A stretch of 64,000 bases of DNA from Flavobacterium saccharophilum (GTDB taxonomy: Bacteria > Bacteroidota > Bacteroidia > Flavobacteriales > Flavobacteriaceae). The notes under the pieces are model-generated. The model did not search any database and had not been told where the DNA came from. It worked only from the letters and a program-made list of their open reading frames with translations. Where the stretch lies: positions 620,001 through 684,000 of the forward strand of contig NZ_FRBY01000002.1 of NCBI RefSeq assembly GCF_900142735.1, read 5' to 3'. Below, one piece after another: positions 47,201 through 54,184 of this stretch. Within the stretch, counting starts at the first letter, position 1. The number at the start of each line of letters is the position of its first letter. Position numbers and translations under genes: made by a program.

Positions 47201-49087
47201 GATTGTTTCACCTGCATCCAATGTTGCTGTCAAAGTGGTGGCAGTTCCACTACAAATAGTTTTATTGCCTGAAATTACAGGTGCTTTATATCTGTAAGTT
47301 GCCTGATAAATATCTAAACTCGTTAGAGCTGTTACCACTCCACCTAATCTAATTTCGACACGATCAAAATTGGCTCCGGCAACAACACTTGCTCTAAAGC
47401 GATTTCCTGATAGTAATTGCAAAGTAACCAAAGGGTTATTAGTAAAAATTCTATCATTGTTGTATGTTGCTCCATTATAAGTTGCCAAACTAACCGCTCC
47501 TAATAATGAAATATCGGTAATTCCACCCGGCAATTCCAATTCAACATCTACAATATCTCCTGCTTTTCCAGGATTATTAAATTGTAAGGTTTGCTGAATC
47601 CATCCGTTTAATAAACCTACCGGAAGAGTAAGTCTGGCCGCAGTAGCAATATTTCCATCTACAGAATTATTTGGTGTTGTTGAAGAACAAAGTAAACACA
47701 ATCCGTTTTGCGTTGTTTGTTGACTATTGGCTTCTAAACAAGTTCCTAAGGGAGTTGCCAAAACTGTTACTGTAACAGGTACTCTGGTGGCACTTACGCA
47801 GCCACCAATAGTATTGCGTGATTCAACATAATAAATTTTAGTTGCAGTTAAAGCTGGAGTTATAAAAGTATTTGAATTTTCTAATAATCTCGTTCCTCCT
47901 GTTGGAACATCGTACCAGTCCAAAACAACATTTGCTTCAGTAGTTGAAGCATTTAAAGTAGCATTTTGTCCCGATAATATTGATACACTTTGTGTCAGTA
48001 CCGTTGCTAGTGCAGGAACTGGTGTTGAAGTAACAGGAACAGCAGTTCGTGTTGGTGTTTTACATGCTCCAATTGATGCTTCTACATAAAAAGTAGTAAC
48101 ACCTGTTGGTACAGTTGGTGAATAAGTTGTTCCTGTTGCCAGGGCTATACCGCCAGCTGGCACACTAAACCAGGAATAGGTTGTTCCGACTACCGGGTTT
48201 TCGACTGATAATGTAGTCGCCTGAGTTGGTCCTGAAGAACAAAATGTGGTCCCTGTACTGCTAATAATTGGCAATATAGGATCAATAACGTTTATGGTTA
48301 CCGGTAATCGCTCGTCGCTTTCGCAATCGCCAACTCTTGAAGTACTTACATAATAAGTAGTTGTAGTTGTTAAAGCGGGAGTAGTAAATGTGCCAACGTT
48401 TGAAAGTGCCGTGGTTGATGTTGGAGAATCATACCAGGCTAATGTTGTTCCTGCTGCCGCAGTTGCTGAAAGTGCAATAGATTGGCCCGAGCATATTGAT
48501 TGTGTCTCACCTCCCGTAATAGTAGGCTTTGCAAATTGCAAGCGCACATCATAAATCCTTAAGCTTACCAATACAGATAAAAGTCCTCCAGATTGAATCT
48601 GAATCTGATTTGCATCTCCTGGTAGTGTATATCTTATTACTGCAGAATTGGTAGCAGATAATAATTGAAGATTTAATAGCGGATTATTCATCGCTACCGG
48701 GCCACCAACATTTGTTGATCCATTTTTTGCCTGAATAGTTGCATTTGCCAACAAATCAACATCTAGCAGTCCATTACCTTCACCAAAATATATAACTATT
48801 TGGTCGCCTGCCTTTGCAGTCTGGCTAAAATGTAATGTCTCTTGTGCAAAACACAGCAAACCAAGCGTATTTGTAATCGACGCGTAAGTTGTCATGCTCG
48901 AATCGAATGCATTATTGGGATTCGTCACACTCATTCCTACACATAAAACACCACCCGTACTATTTGTCTGGGAATCTGGTCTACAAAAGGTTTGTGCAAA
49001 GTTTTTATTACAAAAGAGTAATAAAAAGAGTAAAAATAACAATCTCTTCTTTACAATGAGATCATAAAAAGTAAAAGTTTTTTTCAT
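35291..49087 (-). CDS. Giant repetitive type IX-secreted adhesin (4598 residues)
   Basis: A cell-surface protein with a signal peptide (about 1-31, ending KNFAQ). The N-terminal 2350 residues alternate Ig-like domains (TGGxxLxxxxTYTTP, WYD motifs) with larger strand-rich domains marked by NSVDGN or similar. Residues about 2380-4297 hold 24 tandem repeats of about 80 residues. A DUF11-like domain (about 4389-4502, LTITNTVNNPKPNFGEQVTF) precedes the gliding-motility-type C-terminal sorting domain (4504-4598, VYNEFTPNNDGTNDLF, KVYNRYGALVY, PTGTYFYVI), which directs type IX secretion (type B). It resembles SprB-class adhesins in design. The frame is uninterrupted over 13.8 kb. Confidence 0.93.
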   Translation of the reverse strand: MKKTFTFYDLIVKKRLLFLLFLLLFCNKNFAQTFCRPDSQTNSTGGVLCVGMSVTNPNNAFDSSMTTYASITNTLGLLCFAQETLHFSQTAKAGDQIVIYFGEGNGLLDVDLLANATIQAKNGSTNVGGPVAMNNPLLNLQLLSATNSAVIRYTLPGDANQIQIQSGGLLSVLVSLRIYDVRLQFAKPTITGGETQSICSGQSIALSATAAAGTTLAWYDSPTSTTALSNVGTFTTPALTTTTTYYVSTSRVGDCESDERLPVTINVIDPILPIISSTGTTFCSSGPTQATTLSVENPVVGTTYSWFSVPAGGIALATGTTYSPTVPTGVTTFYVEASIGACKTPTRTAVPVTSTPVPALATVLTQSVSILSGQNATLNASTTEANVVLDWYDVPTGGTRLLENSNTFITPALTATKIYYVESRNTIGGCVSATRVPVTVTVLATPLGTCLEANSQQTTQNGLCLLCSSTTPNNSVDGNIATAARLTLPVGLLNGWIQQTLQFNNPGKAGDIVDVELELPGGITDISLLGAVSLATYNGATYNNDRIFTNNPLVTLQLLSGNRFRASVVAGANFDRVEIRLGGVVTALTSLDIYQATYRYKAPVISGNKTICSGTATTLTATLDAGETISWYDAATAGTLLSSTDAYTTPALTANTTYYVEITRNGCVNSERNPVIITITDPVLPTISTTGTTICSSGPTQATTLSVANPVAGTTYSWYDVQTGGVALATGTTYTPTVPTGVTTFYVEASIGACSSSTRTTVTVTSTPIPALATVLTQSVSILSGQNATLNASTTEANVVLDWYDVPTDGTKLLGDSNTFTTPILTATKTYYVESRNTVGGCVSATRVPVTVTVLATPLGTCLEANSQQTTQNGLCLLCSSATPNNSVDGNIATAARLTLPVGLLNGWIQQTLQFNNPGKAGDIVDVELELPGGIADLSLLGAVSLATYNGSTYNGDRVFLNNSLVTLQLLSGNRFKASIVAGANFNRVEIRLGGIVTALTSLDIYQATYRYKAPVISGNKTICSGTTTLTASLDAGETISWYDAATAGTLLSSTANYTTPALTANTTYYVELTRNGCINSERNPITITVTNPVAPATVVASPLNVCSGGTTTIVVQSPVVGTIYNWYDAATGGNLLFTGTSYTTPSLSASITYHVEAVIGTCLSPTRTSVPVNVNPRPSVPVPTSSNVIIQSGQTVTLSVATTSGITYDWYDAPTGGNLLQPNSSTYTTPTLNTNRTFYVQARSSSDCTSSTRAAINVIVISTVSTCLQPSTEAVTVDPGLLCVLCNGSNTGNSIDGNANTFASLTITAGVLNSYIQQELTFATPGQTGDIIDVILELPGGLADIALLGSVSIGTSNGGVANPGRLAVNNSLLNLQVLSGNKFKVSYPATAAFNRVDIRLGALVGLLTTLRIYDASYRFPNATITGAAAPICSGGTATLSASSTGTETFAWYDAPTGGNIVAVNPTLSLTSTTTYYLEAARGTCINSVRQPVTVNVLDVPTDANITIASPLTASCGGGIVLAPTSALAGATFKYYTDQNKTVEITSGTVGGVTYVKDGTTGALTISGLIAANAPYTYYVSVLNGGVCENINGTLKEVVVNYPTGSALTVQTPLVRCGKANLKDAITNFDVSGNTTYTFFDPSNNPITDLAAENITVTGIYSIQAQTAGVDCPSVKLPVTVTVNPLPTLTGVTSSVVITKGSSAALAATSNGTITWYDPQGNPLPSNNTGVLSTVGIYTYTVIASNGSCTTSQTVTISVIDPVDCDVLLERVYANSQSSDSIITGVVTNGTLGADGNPSTYSTITTGLGLLGIGTTWQNLQWPTTIPKGTPVTVKLGLENSVLAVGQNVSVVGTKRDGSNNPIDIGVLQSVSGSLLNLLPGQNSFEYTFVPSNGSGPQDYDGIRVQLGSILSVAQNVNVYDAYYKKQVTQIACGQGDIEDVFSGVRDLGVGALTSTVGVSNPFNVADGDVSTYATMFTGVGVLAAAELTATFRTPSMVGDSLRITISKPQTVLTVGLLGGFTIQLYSGNIAVGGPIQSNSSLLTLKLLSGDTMAMTIISPQTQPYDKVVITFGGAATLIDQLRVHTIDRVTNTKVNGSDDDNNITACPGQELELAVDTKACANYVWYDSPTGGNVVANGQTFTLPATLAAGTYKYYIQPIRYGCPALERGEVTVVIGPTTPATAIANVTINGGNNTIICSESGTVTLDAFLSGTPALTNPVYHWYSFNGTTQTALSESTAKLELIGLAPGTYTYYVGVSSTQFCATAPADRKLVTFTILPSSLETDIVVDNASICHNTVATLTPTSTLANPVYFWYLDANKTQPVFTGVIGGVSYTISGTGVLTAAGLTTAMSPMAYYVAVSSDNTCQNKNGELKVVTVTVNDPETPTTTDSTQDFCQVSNPTIANLQVNEANVVWYNIPSGGTALATTTALANGPYYAGILDPITGCESSVRLLVTVTVTDPGTPIITDTTQEFCLVNAPTFASIDVSPATNIVWYDALNGGNLIASTATLTSGTYYAAIKDPITTCESSVRLAITISVTDPGTPIITDTTQEFCLVNAPTFASINVSPATNIVWYDALTGGNLIPSTTVLTSGTYYAAIKDPTTTCESNVRLAISISVTDPGTPVIADTDQEFCLVNAPTFSTINVSPAVAANIVWYTALVGGTVIPSTTVLTSGTYYAAIKDPATTCESNVRLAINISVTDPGTPIINRTTQEFCVVNAPTFASIDVSPATNIVWYDALTGGNLIASTATLTSGTYYAAIKDPTTTCESNVRLAINISVTDPGTPVITDTTQEFCLADAPTFASINVSPATNIVWYDAITGGNLIPVTTVLTSGTYYAAIKDPITTCESIVRLAININVTDPGTPTLVTAGTQNFCLIDAPTFASVQLNEANIVWYDSLSGGTLIPATATLTSGVYFAVIKDPTTGCESATRLSVTISVTDPGTPTLVTAGTQNFCLADAPTFASIQLNEANIVWYTALTGGTVIPSTNALTSGTYFVVIKDPTTGCESAVRLSVTISVTDPGTPTLVTAGTQSFCLIDAPTFASIQLNEANIVWYTALTGGTVIPSTNALTSGTYFAVIKDPTTGCESAARLSVTINVADPGTPTLVTAGTQNFCLIDAPTFASIQLNEANIVWYTALTGGTVIPSTNALTSGTYFAVIKDPITGCESAARLSVTINVTDPGTPTLVTAGTQNFCLADAPTFASVQLNEANIVWYTALTGGTVIPSTNALTSGTYFAVIKDPTTGCESATRLSVTISVTDPGTPTLVTAGTQSFCLIDAPTFASIQLNEANIVWYTALTGGTVIPSTNTLTSGTYFAVIKDPTTGCESAARLSVTINVTDPGTPTLVTAGTQNFCVADAPTFASVQFNEANIVWYTALTGGTVIPSTNTLTSGTYFAVIKDPITGCESVARLSVTISVTDPGTPTLVTAGTQNFCLADASTFASVQLNEANIVWYTALTGGTVIPSTNALTSGTYFAVIKDPATGCESAVRLSVTISVTDPGTPTLVTAGTQNFCLADAPTFASIQLNEANIVWYTALTGGTVIPSTNALTSGTYFAVIKDPTTGCESAARLSVTINVTDPGTPTLVTAGTQNFCLADAPTFASIQLNEANIVWYTALTGGTVIPSTNALTSGTYFAVIKDPITGCESAARLSVTISVTDPGTPTLVTAGTQNFCLADAPTFASVQLNEANIVWYTALIGGTVIPSTNTLTSGTYFAVIKDPITGCESTARLSVTISVTDPGTPTLVTAGTQNFCLIDAPTFASVQLNEANIVWYDSLSGGTLIPATATLTSGVYFAVIKDPTTGCESAARLSVTINVTDPGTPTLVTAGTQNFCLADAPTFASIQLNEANIVWYTALTGGTVILSTNALTSGTYFAVIKDPTTGCESAARLSVTISVTDPGTPTLVTAGTQNFCLADAPTFASVQLNEANIVWYTALTGGTVIPSTNALTSGTYFAVIKDPATGCESTARLSVTISVTDPATPTTTALAQAFCSENNPTVGDIQVNESNVVWYTALTGGTAIASTTALVNGDYYAALKDATTGCESSIRLKVTVTVGSSNTPTTDNVAQSFCINIAPTFANIQVNESNVVWFSSASGGTPIPTTTTLTSGIYFGEITDAVTGCKSATRLQVTITIVNPAATPTTNSGTQNFCTLNTSTVADIQVNEANVIWYSTATGGTALPATTALVTGTYYGAVASTVSCENPVRLAVVVNVNVPRVVTTPRTTQTFCLSKLPTLVDILVNETDIVWYSSATGGTPLAANTQLTAGTYYATALNNTTNGCASATRLGVTINFEDDALVQLASSDDTPCVFQGVTYSIANGKSNYVWSVTNGTITSGGGNADGSATISWSDVGPGTVTVTYTNNCDETTTKSLNVVVATCSDLTITNTVNNPKPNFGEQVTFTVTVNNVGEGNFINTVISDLLPSGYDLVSTSTTSGTYDPTTTLWTIPTLNAGQSVTLTIVAEVLPAGDYLNVATIEISTPLDVDATNNTASASVEPVCLTVYNEFTPNNDGTNDLFRIDCIESYPNNELKVYNRYGALVYSKQHYENDWNGTANVSGVINRGDMLPTGTYFYVIDIGNGTVKKGWLSIMR
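36195..41950 (-). repeat. Array of 24 tandem repeats inside the adhesin gene
   Basis: Three sub-types in order from the N-terminal side: six units with TDTTQEFC-like starts (about 40500-41950), fourteen units starting PGTPTLVTAGTQ (about 37141-40500), and four divergent units (about 36195-37140). Each unit has an FC near its start, VWY in the middle and GCES or CES near its end, giving two Cys per unit that could form one disulfide. Confidence 0.9.
37141..40500 (-). repeat. Fourteen homogenised 240-bp repeats
   Basis: These units keep an exact 240-bp (80-codon) period and differ at few positions. Units 1 and 12 share 164 identical bases (40329-40492 and 37689-37852), and the neighbouring units at 38161-38302 and 38401-38542 are identical. 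This points to recent unequal exchange or gene conversion. Confidence 0.92.
45807..48279 (-). repeat. Tandem duplication of about 1.24 kb in the adhesin gene
   Basis: Two adjacent copies (about 47043-48279 and 45807-47042), each about 412 codons and covering two Ig-like domains, one large NSVDGN domain and another Ig-like domain. The copies are nearly identical in long stretches and differ by one codon in length (CSGTATTLT against CSGTTTLT). Confidence 0.85.
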
Positions 49088-49242
49088 AATTTGGAAGATT
49101 AGAAAATGGACAATAAAATACCTGTTGCGATAAGCACGTATGCTTAGGCAATTTTAAAAAACGTTAATAATCAGCTACTTAAAATGAAATTTAAAATATC
49201 AGATGTCTACTATTTTAAACTACATTTCATTAAAAAAATCGC

Positions 49243-49258
49243 GTATACAGAAGTATAC
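49243..49258. promoter_or_regulatory. Paired GTATAC site, candidate operator
   Basis: GTATAC occurs at 49243-49248 and 49253-49258. Each half is itself palindromic and their centres are ten bases apart, about one helical turn. It lies about 155 bases before the adhesin start codon. No regulator is known. Confidence 0.3.
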
Positions 49259-50267
49259 AAAGACCACTTCTTATTCTTTTGAATAAAAAATGTCTCAAAA
49301 ACTTTGGTGGAATATTGATATGAATCAATTTCCAAATAAACAGAGTGATTTGTTAGGTAGTTAATTTTCAGAAAAGAAAATCTATGTCTATTAGCAGAAT
49401 TTGGGGAATTCTATTAAATATTGAGAGTATGTGTCAATTCGATAAAATGTTGATTAGACACCTTATCATTATTTAGAAAATTTACAAAATTCTAAAATTT
49501 GAAAACATTATTTAATATCAAGGATTATCAATAAAAAAATTACGACAATACCTTTTATATACAAAACCGCAGACTGGGCTTGTTACATAAAAAGCTGACG
49601 TAATATTGACTTTTTTGAAAAACGTTTATAATTAGATTGAAATTTGCTTTTTTTTGCACAAGCTTAATTCTATCTGAAAGAATAAAAAATAAGGCTAAAA
49701 TAATTTGAAGACCTAATGCAAATTTGATAAGTAGAGTAATTGTCAATTCCATAAGCAAATTAATTAAGTTATTTTAAAAAAACCTTTAAGCTCTAATGCA
49801 ATAAAAAATCTTTACTAATATTTTATTTCATTCAAAAAGGAAAGGAAATTTAGTTCTCATAAAGTGTCTTTGCAAAAACATTTTGTTTAACCTTTCTTTC
49901 ACTAAAATTAATTAAAATGAAAATATAAAACAAGAATAAAATTCTTATTTTTTAAATTATAAAAAATAGCTATGTGTTAAAATGGGGTGCAAAATAGCAG
50001 GAAAAATGGCACTTTTACGGATAAAACAAACGTTAATACATCACAAAAAAAAATTAATATATTTTAACAGAGTGCAATAAAAGAAAGTTTAAACTTACAA
50101 AAATAAAAAGTATTCGATTGAAACAGGCTTAAACAAGTAGATTTTAACTTATATAACATTGATTATCAATAAAAAAGATATTTTATTTCATTATTGAGAA
50201 AAAAAGCGTAGAAATACGGGGTAAAAAAAATATAAAAGTTTAAACAAAAGTTAAAAAAATAAAAAAA

Positions 50268-50296
50268 GACAAACAATTTAACAATCATTGTTTGCC
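50268..50296 (-). terminator. Terminator of the DUF6495 gene
   Basis: GACAAACAAT (50268-50277) pairs with ATTGTTTGCC (50287-50296) except for one wobble, followed on the minus strand by a long T run, 34 bases past the stop codon. Confidence 0.8.
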
Positions 50297-50329
50297 TTTC
50301 TTAGAGCTTATTTTTGACTTACTTAAATC

Positions 50330-50803
50330 TTAAGATTCCAAAATAGTATTAATTTGTTTGAACAATTGACCGTCACTTAAAAAAGCACCTTGCTGAATCA
50401 ATTCAAAAATAGATGCATTTCTGTCTTCAGTAAATACTTTTTTTCCAACTTTCATTTCAATCGTTTCTGTAAACATATTATCACTTAGCCATTGCAAACC
50501 ATCCTTAGTTAAAAAATCTGTTTCCGGAACCATTGATTTTAATACTATTGACTGAACGTGTGTTTCAAAACATTGAAACAAAAAGATGTGATTTTTTGAA
50601 AAATGCTCTAAAAATTCTGCTCTTGATAAAACACCTTCCCAGATCAAATCAGAAAAAACATCTAGTTCCTGTTCAGCAACCTCAGGTTTATTTATTTTAA
50701 GAGAATCCCATTCCGCTTTATCAATAGCCTGTGTAGCCAAAAAGCTGGCAAATTCTGCGTGCAATTCATCAAATTGCTCTTTTGTAAGTCTTGCGTATTT
50801 CAT
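50330..50803 (-). CDS. DUF6495 family protein, function unknown
   Basis: A 157-residue acidic, soluble, mostly helical protein. It begins MKYARLTKEQFDELHAEFASFLATQ and has conserved-looking WDSLKINKPEVAEQELDVFSDLIWEGVL and the C-terminal ASIFELIQQGAFLSDGQLF. This matches the flavobacterial DUF6495 pattern from memory; no activity is known. There is no signal peptide or membrane segment. It stands as a single gene with its own terminator, 110 bases from the TonB receptor gene. Confidence 0.7.
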   Translation of the reverse strand: MKYARLTKEQFDELHAEFASFLATQAIDKAEWDSLKINKPEVAEQELDVFSDLIWEGVLSRAEFLEHFSKNHIFLFQCFETHVQSIVLKSMVPETDFLTKDGLQWLSDNMFTETIEMKVGKKVFTEDRNASIFELIQQGAFLSDGQLFKQINTILES

Positions 50804-50869
50804 TTATTTTTTTCTTTAAACATTCTAAAAAGAGCTTTACCATTTTTTGCTGTAAATATTCAAAAAAAA

Positions 50870-50889
50870 GCCCCCGCAAATGCGAGGGC
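50870..50889 (-). terminator. Terminator of the TonB-dependent receptor gene
   Basis: GCCCCCGCA (50870-50878) pairs with TGCGAGGGC (50881-50889) with one wobble pair. Eight T follow on the minus strand, 25 bases past the receptor stop codon. The stem is unusually G+C-rich for this region. Confidence 0.85.
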
Positions 50890-50913
50890 AAATTTATAAC
50901 TTTTTTTCCTTTA

Positions 50914-53900
50914 CTAGAAAATGTATCTGATACCAAATTGCATTTGCCATCTTGATGTTAAACTGGCATCATAGCTAAACGTTTTTGTTGGTGCATTATT
51001 GAAGGTATAAGTTGGTGTATTTCCTGCAACAGTCACACCAATTGGCTGAACACTGGTTGGAACCTGAACAACTCCCCAATCTGAGTTTATAAAATTTCCG
51101 AAATTCAAAATATCAATGCTAAATTGAATTGTATTCTTTTTTTCTGAAGCAGATGAAACTCTAAAATTATAATCTTGTAATAGCTTTAAATCGCATCTTC
51201 CTCTCCATGGAGATATTGCCCCATAACGATCTGCATATTGTCCTCTTCTGTCTCTCATATACTTATCCTGAGCTATAAATTTATCAAAAGCGTCAGCCTG
51301 ACCAGCTCCACTAAAAGTCATCTGGCCAATTTCTGCAGTTGTAGGTATATATATTAAATCATTTACAGATGAACCGTCTCCATTAATATCGCCTCCATAG
51401 GTATAATTAAAACGTCCTCCCTGTGCATATTCTAAGAATGTTGAAACTGTGGTTGCCCACTTGTCATGTCCATATTTCCATTTTTTGGTAGCCACTCCAA
51501 TGAAACGATGATTATCACCGTACTTAGAATTTGACAATACATCATTATTTACATTTCCAAGCGCTGGATTAAAAGCGAAAGCATCTCCTGTAATTTCTGC
51601 CTCAATAGAATTCACATCTTTTGATTTCAAATAATTATAAGCAACACTAGCATACAAACCATTTTCGAAAGTTTTTTGCAATTTAACCGTTGCATTGAAA
51701 GCGCTTCCCTTATCTGAATTAGTCATGACATAAGCATCATTTGCTCCGTGATCTGCCGCAACATAAATTGCTCTGTTATCTACTCCTGCTAAAGTTCCTG
51801 TCGGATCTTTCAATCCCCAGTTTTGAACATGCACTGCATTGATATCTTTATTATAAGACAAGTCTAATGTTACAATATAATTACTTTCAAAACGATGATC
51901 GAATCCTAAACTTGTTCTCCAAACTTGTGGCCATTTATAATCCGGATCCATAATTTGCAGGAAACTATCATCAGCACCACTTACCTGATTCCCTAGCCAT
52001 ACGAAAGGAATTCTTCCTGTAAAAATCCCAGAACCTCCTCGAAGCTGAGAAGTTGCATCGCCTTTAACATCCCAGTTGAAACCAATTCTTGGTGACCATA
52101 AAATTCTGTCGCTTGGCAGGTCTGTTGATATTAATTTAACTGCCTCACCAGTTTGCGGATCATAATAATCAATACTGTTATCTCTTCCTGCACCTCCATT
52201 ATCAGTATCTATATATTTCTGAATCAAATCAGCTGTATTAAAATACAAAGGTTTATCAATTCTTAAACCAAGAGACAATTTAAAATCATCATTTAAACTA
52301 ATATCATCTTGTGCATAAAATGCCAATTGTCCTACGTTCAGCTCTGCCAGTTTCCATCCACCATCTTCTCCAACTTTAAACTGACTTTTTGTATTAAATG
52401 TATCTTGCGCATATTGAAGATTTTGAGCAACGATACTTGTTGCATAAGGCTGAGCAGCATCATTTAAGAAATCCTGCGTAGTAAAATAAGGAGTAAAAAA
52501 AGTTCCTGCATAACCATTTGGATTTCCAAAATTGTCATATCCTGCTAAATTAAAAGAATTTTTAAACCCAAATTTTTCAAAAGATGTTCCAAAAGTAAAT
52601 ACATGCTTACCAACAGTATAAGTTAAATTATCTGTAATCTGAAATACCTTCTGGTCTAATGTATTATTGATAGAAAAAGGCTCATGGCCTGCAATGATAT
52701 AATTAGAACCAGCTCCATCCTGAATATTAATTACGGGAGCAGGAACTGAAAATGGCACTCTGTAATCATTAAAATGAGAGTATCCAGCCTGTAGTTTATT
52801 CGAAACTTTTTCACTGAATTTAGAATTTAGTTCAACTAAAAAGGAACTTAAATTATTATTGATTTGATAACCAGAATTTCTAAACTGCAAAATTGAAGCA
52901 TTTGGCCCTCTGAAACCTAAGGCTGTTGGGTGAGCCGGTTTATCTTTTGAAGCATCCAGGAAATTATAAATAACAGCTAATTTATGATTGTCATTAATAT
53001 TCCAGTCTACTTTAATAATTCCTTTATTAGAATTAGATTCGTGCAAAAATCCTTGATAAGCACCTGTATCATATCCCAAAGTGGCCAATGCATTTGAAAC
53101 CGCAATTAAATCAGATTCCATAACTCTTGATTCATTAATTCCGGTTACACCATCATTATTGTTTGCAACGAAATTTGATCCTAAATCGCTTCGTTTATCG
53201 ATTTCAAAATTTCCAAAAATGAATAATTTGTCTTTAATGATTGGCGCCCCTAAACTAAATCCTGCCTGAGTTTGCTCTAATGTTGGTACAAATATTTTTT
53301 CCCCTTTTATTTTACTTCCCGTTAAATCTTCATTTCTATAAAAAGCATAAGCTGTACCGTGAAATTCATTTGTCCCTGATTTTGTAACGGCATTTACGGA
53401 AGCCCCTGTAAAACCAGAAAGCGTTACATCGTAAGGTGCAGTCGCCACCTGAATTTGCTCAATTGCATCTAATGAAATTGGCTGAGCACCAGTTTGACCT
53501 CCCGGAGTTGCTGCATCTAATCCAAATGGATTATTAAAAACAGCTCCATTTAAAGAATAATTGTTATACTGATCATTTCTTCCTCCAAAAGAACCTCCAC
53601 TTGCCGTTGGCTCTAATCGGGTAAAGTCTTCGGCAGATCTTGAAATGGTTGGCAAAGCCGTCAATTCCCTTCTGCCAATTGTAGTTTCAGCACCCGTTTT
53701 ACCGCTTTTAAAAACTTTGTCTTTAGAAACAATTTTAACTTCTTCCAATGCCTGACTTGCATCTGCAAGAACCACATCAATATTAAAAGGTTTACCTAAA
53801 TCAAGATAGATATCATCATATTCCTGATTTTGAAAACCTACAAAACTTACTGTGATTTTGTAAGGACCTCCAATTCTCATGTTTAAAATACTAAACCTTC

Positions 53901-54084
53901 CATCTTCATTAGAAACGGCTGAATACTTACCTCCTGTTGGAGTATGAATCGCTAAGATCGTAGCACCTGGCAATAGCTCATTGGTGGAGCTTTTTACAAT
54001 ACCTTTAATACTCGATGTTGTCGTTTGCCCAACGGCAGCGGTTAAGGCCAGCAAACATAACAATAATGCAAAGATTTTTTTCAT
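50914..54084 (-). CDS. Oar-like TonB-dependent receptor
   Basis: A 1056-residue outer-membrane receptor. The signal peptide (1-19) is followed by a carboxypeptidase-regulatory-like domain (about 23-110, SSIKGIVKSSTNELLPGATILA), a plug domain (about 125-240, QISLDA-type IEQIQVATAPYDVTLSGFTGASVNAVTKSGTNEFHG) and a large barrel ending in GIRYIF with the terminal Phe. The GASVNAVTKSGTN stretch is the Oar/Cir-like pattern. No TonB box or SusD partner is seen, so glycan uptake through a SusCD pair is not indicated; the substrate is unknown. CAAAATTA at 54114-54121 is a possible -7 box. Confidence 0.9.
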   Translation of the reverse strand: MKKIFALLLCLLALTAAVGQTTTSSIKGIVKSSTNELLPGATILAIHTPTGGKYSAVSNEDGRFSILNMRIGGPYKITVSFVGFQNQEYDDIYLDLGKPFNIDVVLADASQALEEVKIVSKDKVFKSGKTGAETTIGRRELTALPTISRSAEDFTRLEPTASGGSFGGRNDQYNNYSLNGAVFNNPFGLDAATPGGQTGAQPISLDAIEQIQVATAPYDVTLSGFTGASVNAVTKSGTNEFHGTAYAFYRNEDLTGSKIKGEKIFVPTLEQTQAGFSLGAPIIKDKLFIFGNFEIDKRSDLGSNFVANNNDGVTGINESRVMESDLIAVSNALATLGYDTGAYQGFLHESNSNKGIIKVDWNINDNHKLAVIYNFLDASKDKPAHPTALGFRGPNASILQFRNSGYQINNNLSSFLVELNSKFSEKVSNKLQAGYSHFNDYRVPFSVPAPVINIQDGAGSNYIIAGHEPFSINNTLDQKVFQITDNLTYTVGKHVFTFGTSFEKFGFKNSFNLAGYDNFGNPNGYAGTFFTPYFTTQDFLNDAAQPYATSIVAQNLQYAQDTFNTKSQFKVGEDGGWKLAELNVGQLAFYAQDDISLNDDFKLSLGLRIDKPLYFNTADLIQKYIDTDNGGAGRDNSIDYYDPQTGEAVKLISTDLPSDRILWSPRIGFNWDVKGDATSQLRGGSGIFTGRIPFVWLGNQVSGADDSFLQIMDPDYKWPQVWRTSLGFDHRFESNYIVTLDLSYNKDINAVHVQNWGLKDPTGTLAGVDNRAIYVAADHGANDAYVMTNSDKGSAFNATVKLQKTFENGLYASVAYNYLKSKDVNSIEAEITGDAFAFNPALGNVNNDVLSNSKYGDNHRFIGVATKKWKYGHDKWATTVSTFLEYAQGGRFNYTYGGDINGDGSSVNDLIYIPTTAEIGQMTFSGAGQADAFDKFIAQDKYMRDRRGQYADRYGAISPWRGRCDLKLLQDYNFRVSSASEKKNTIQFSIDILNFGNFINSDWGVVQVPTSVQPIGVTVAGNTPTYTFNNAPTKTFSYDASLTSRWQMQFGIRYIF

Positions 54085-54129
54085 TTTCCTGATTTTGAGT
54101 GAGTTATTATTCTCAAAATTAGAAAAAAA

Positions 54130-54153
54130 AAAACCACTCCTAAGAGTGGTTTT
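54130..54153 (-). terminator. Terminator of the rpsF-rpsR-rplI operon
   Basis: A 10-bp stem, AAAACCACTC (54130-54139) with GAGTGGTTTT (54144-54153), and a CTAA loop, with a long T run on the minus strand, 31 bases past rplI. Confidence 0.85.
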
Positions 54154-54184
54154 TATATTTTATTAACAAGAAGTTAACAAAATG

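Larger units (their letters stand above)
49088..50329. other. Long A+T-rich non-coding region upstream of the adhesin gene
   Basis: About 1.24 kb with no credible gene. It holds a paired GTATAC site (49243-49258), two direct copies of GATTATCAATAAAAAA (49523-49538 and 50161-50176), many A and T runs, and the terminator of the DUF6495 gene (50268-50296). No exact TAnnTTTG box was found on the minus strand in the first 400 bases before the adhesin start. A long 5' leader or bent-DNA regulatory region is inferred. Confidence 0.6.

Noticed and set aside
35291..49087. Naming the giant adhesin SprB
   Set aside because: The design is similar, but sprC and sprD are not next to it and the repeats were not compared with SprB, so only the class is given.
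49555..49758. 67-codon minus-strand ORF with a hydrophobic start in the long gap
   Set aside because: It has two Met codons in a row of A+T-rich sequence, no promoter or ribosome site, and a composition like random translation of the gap.
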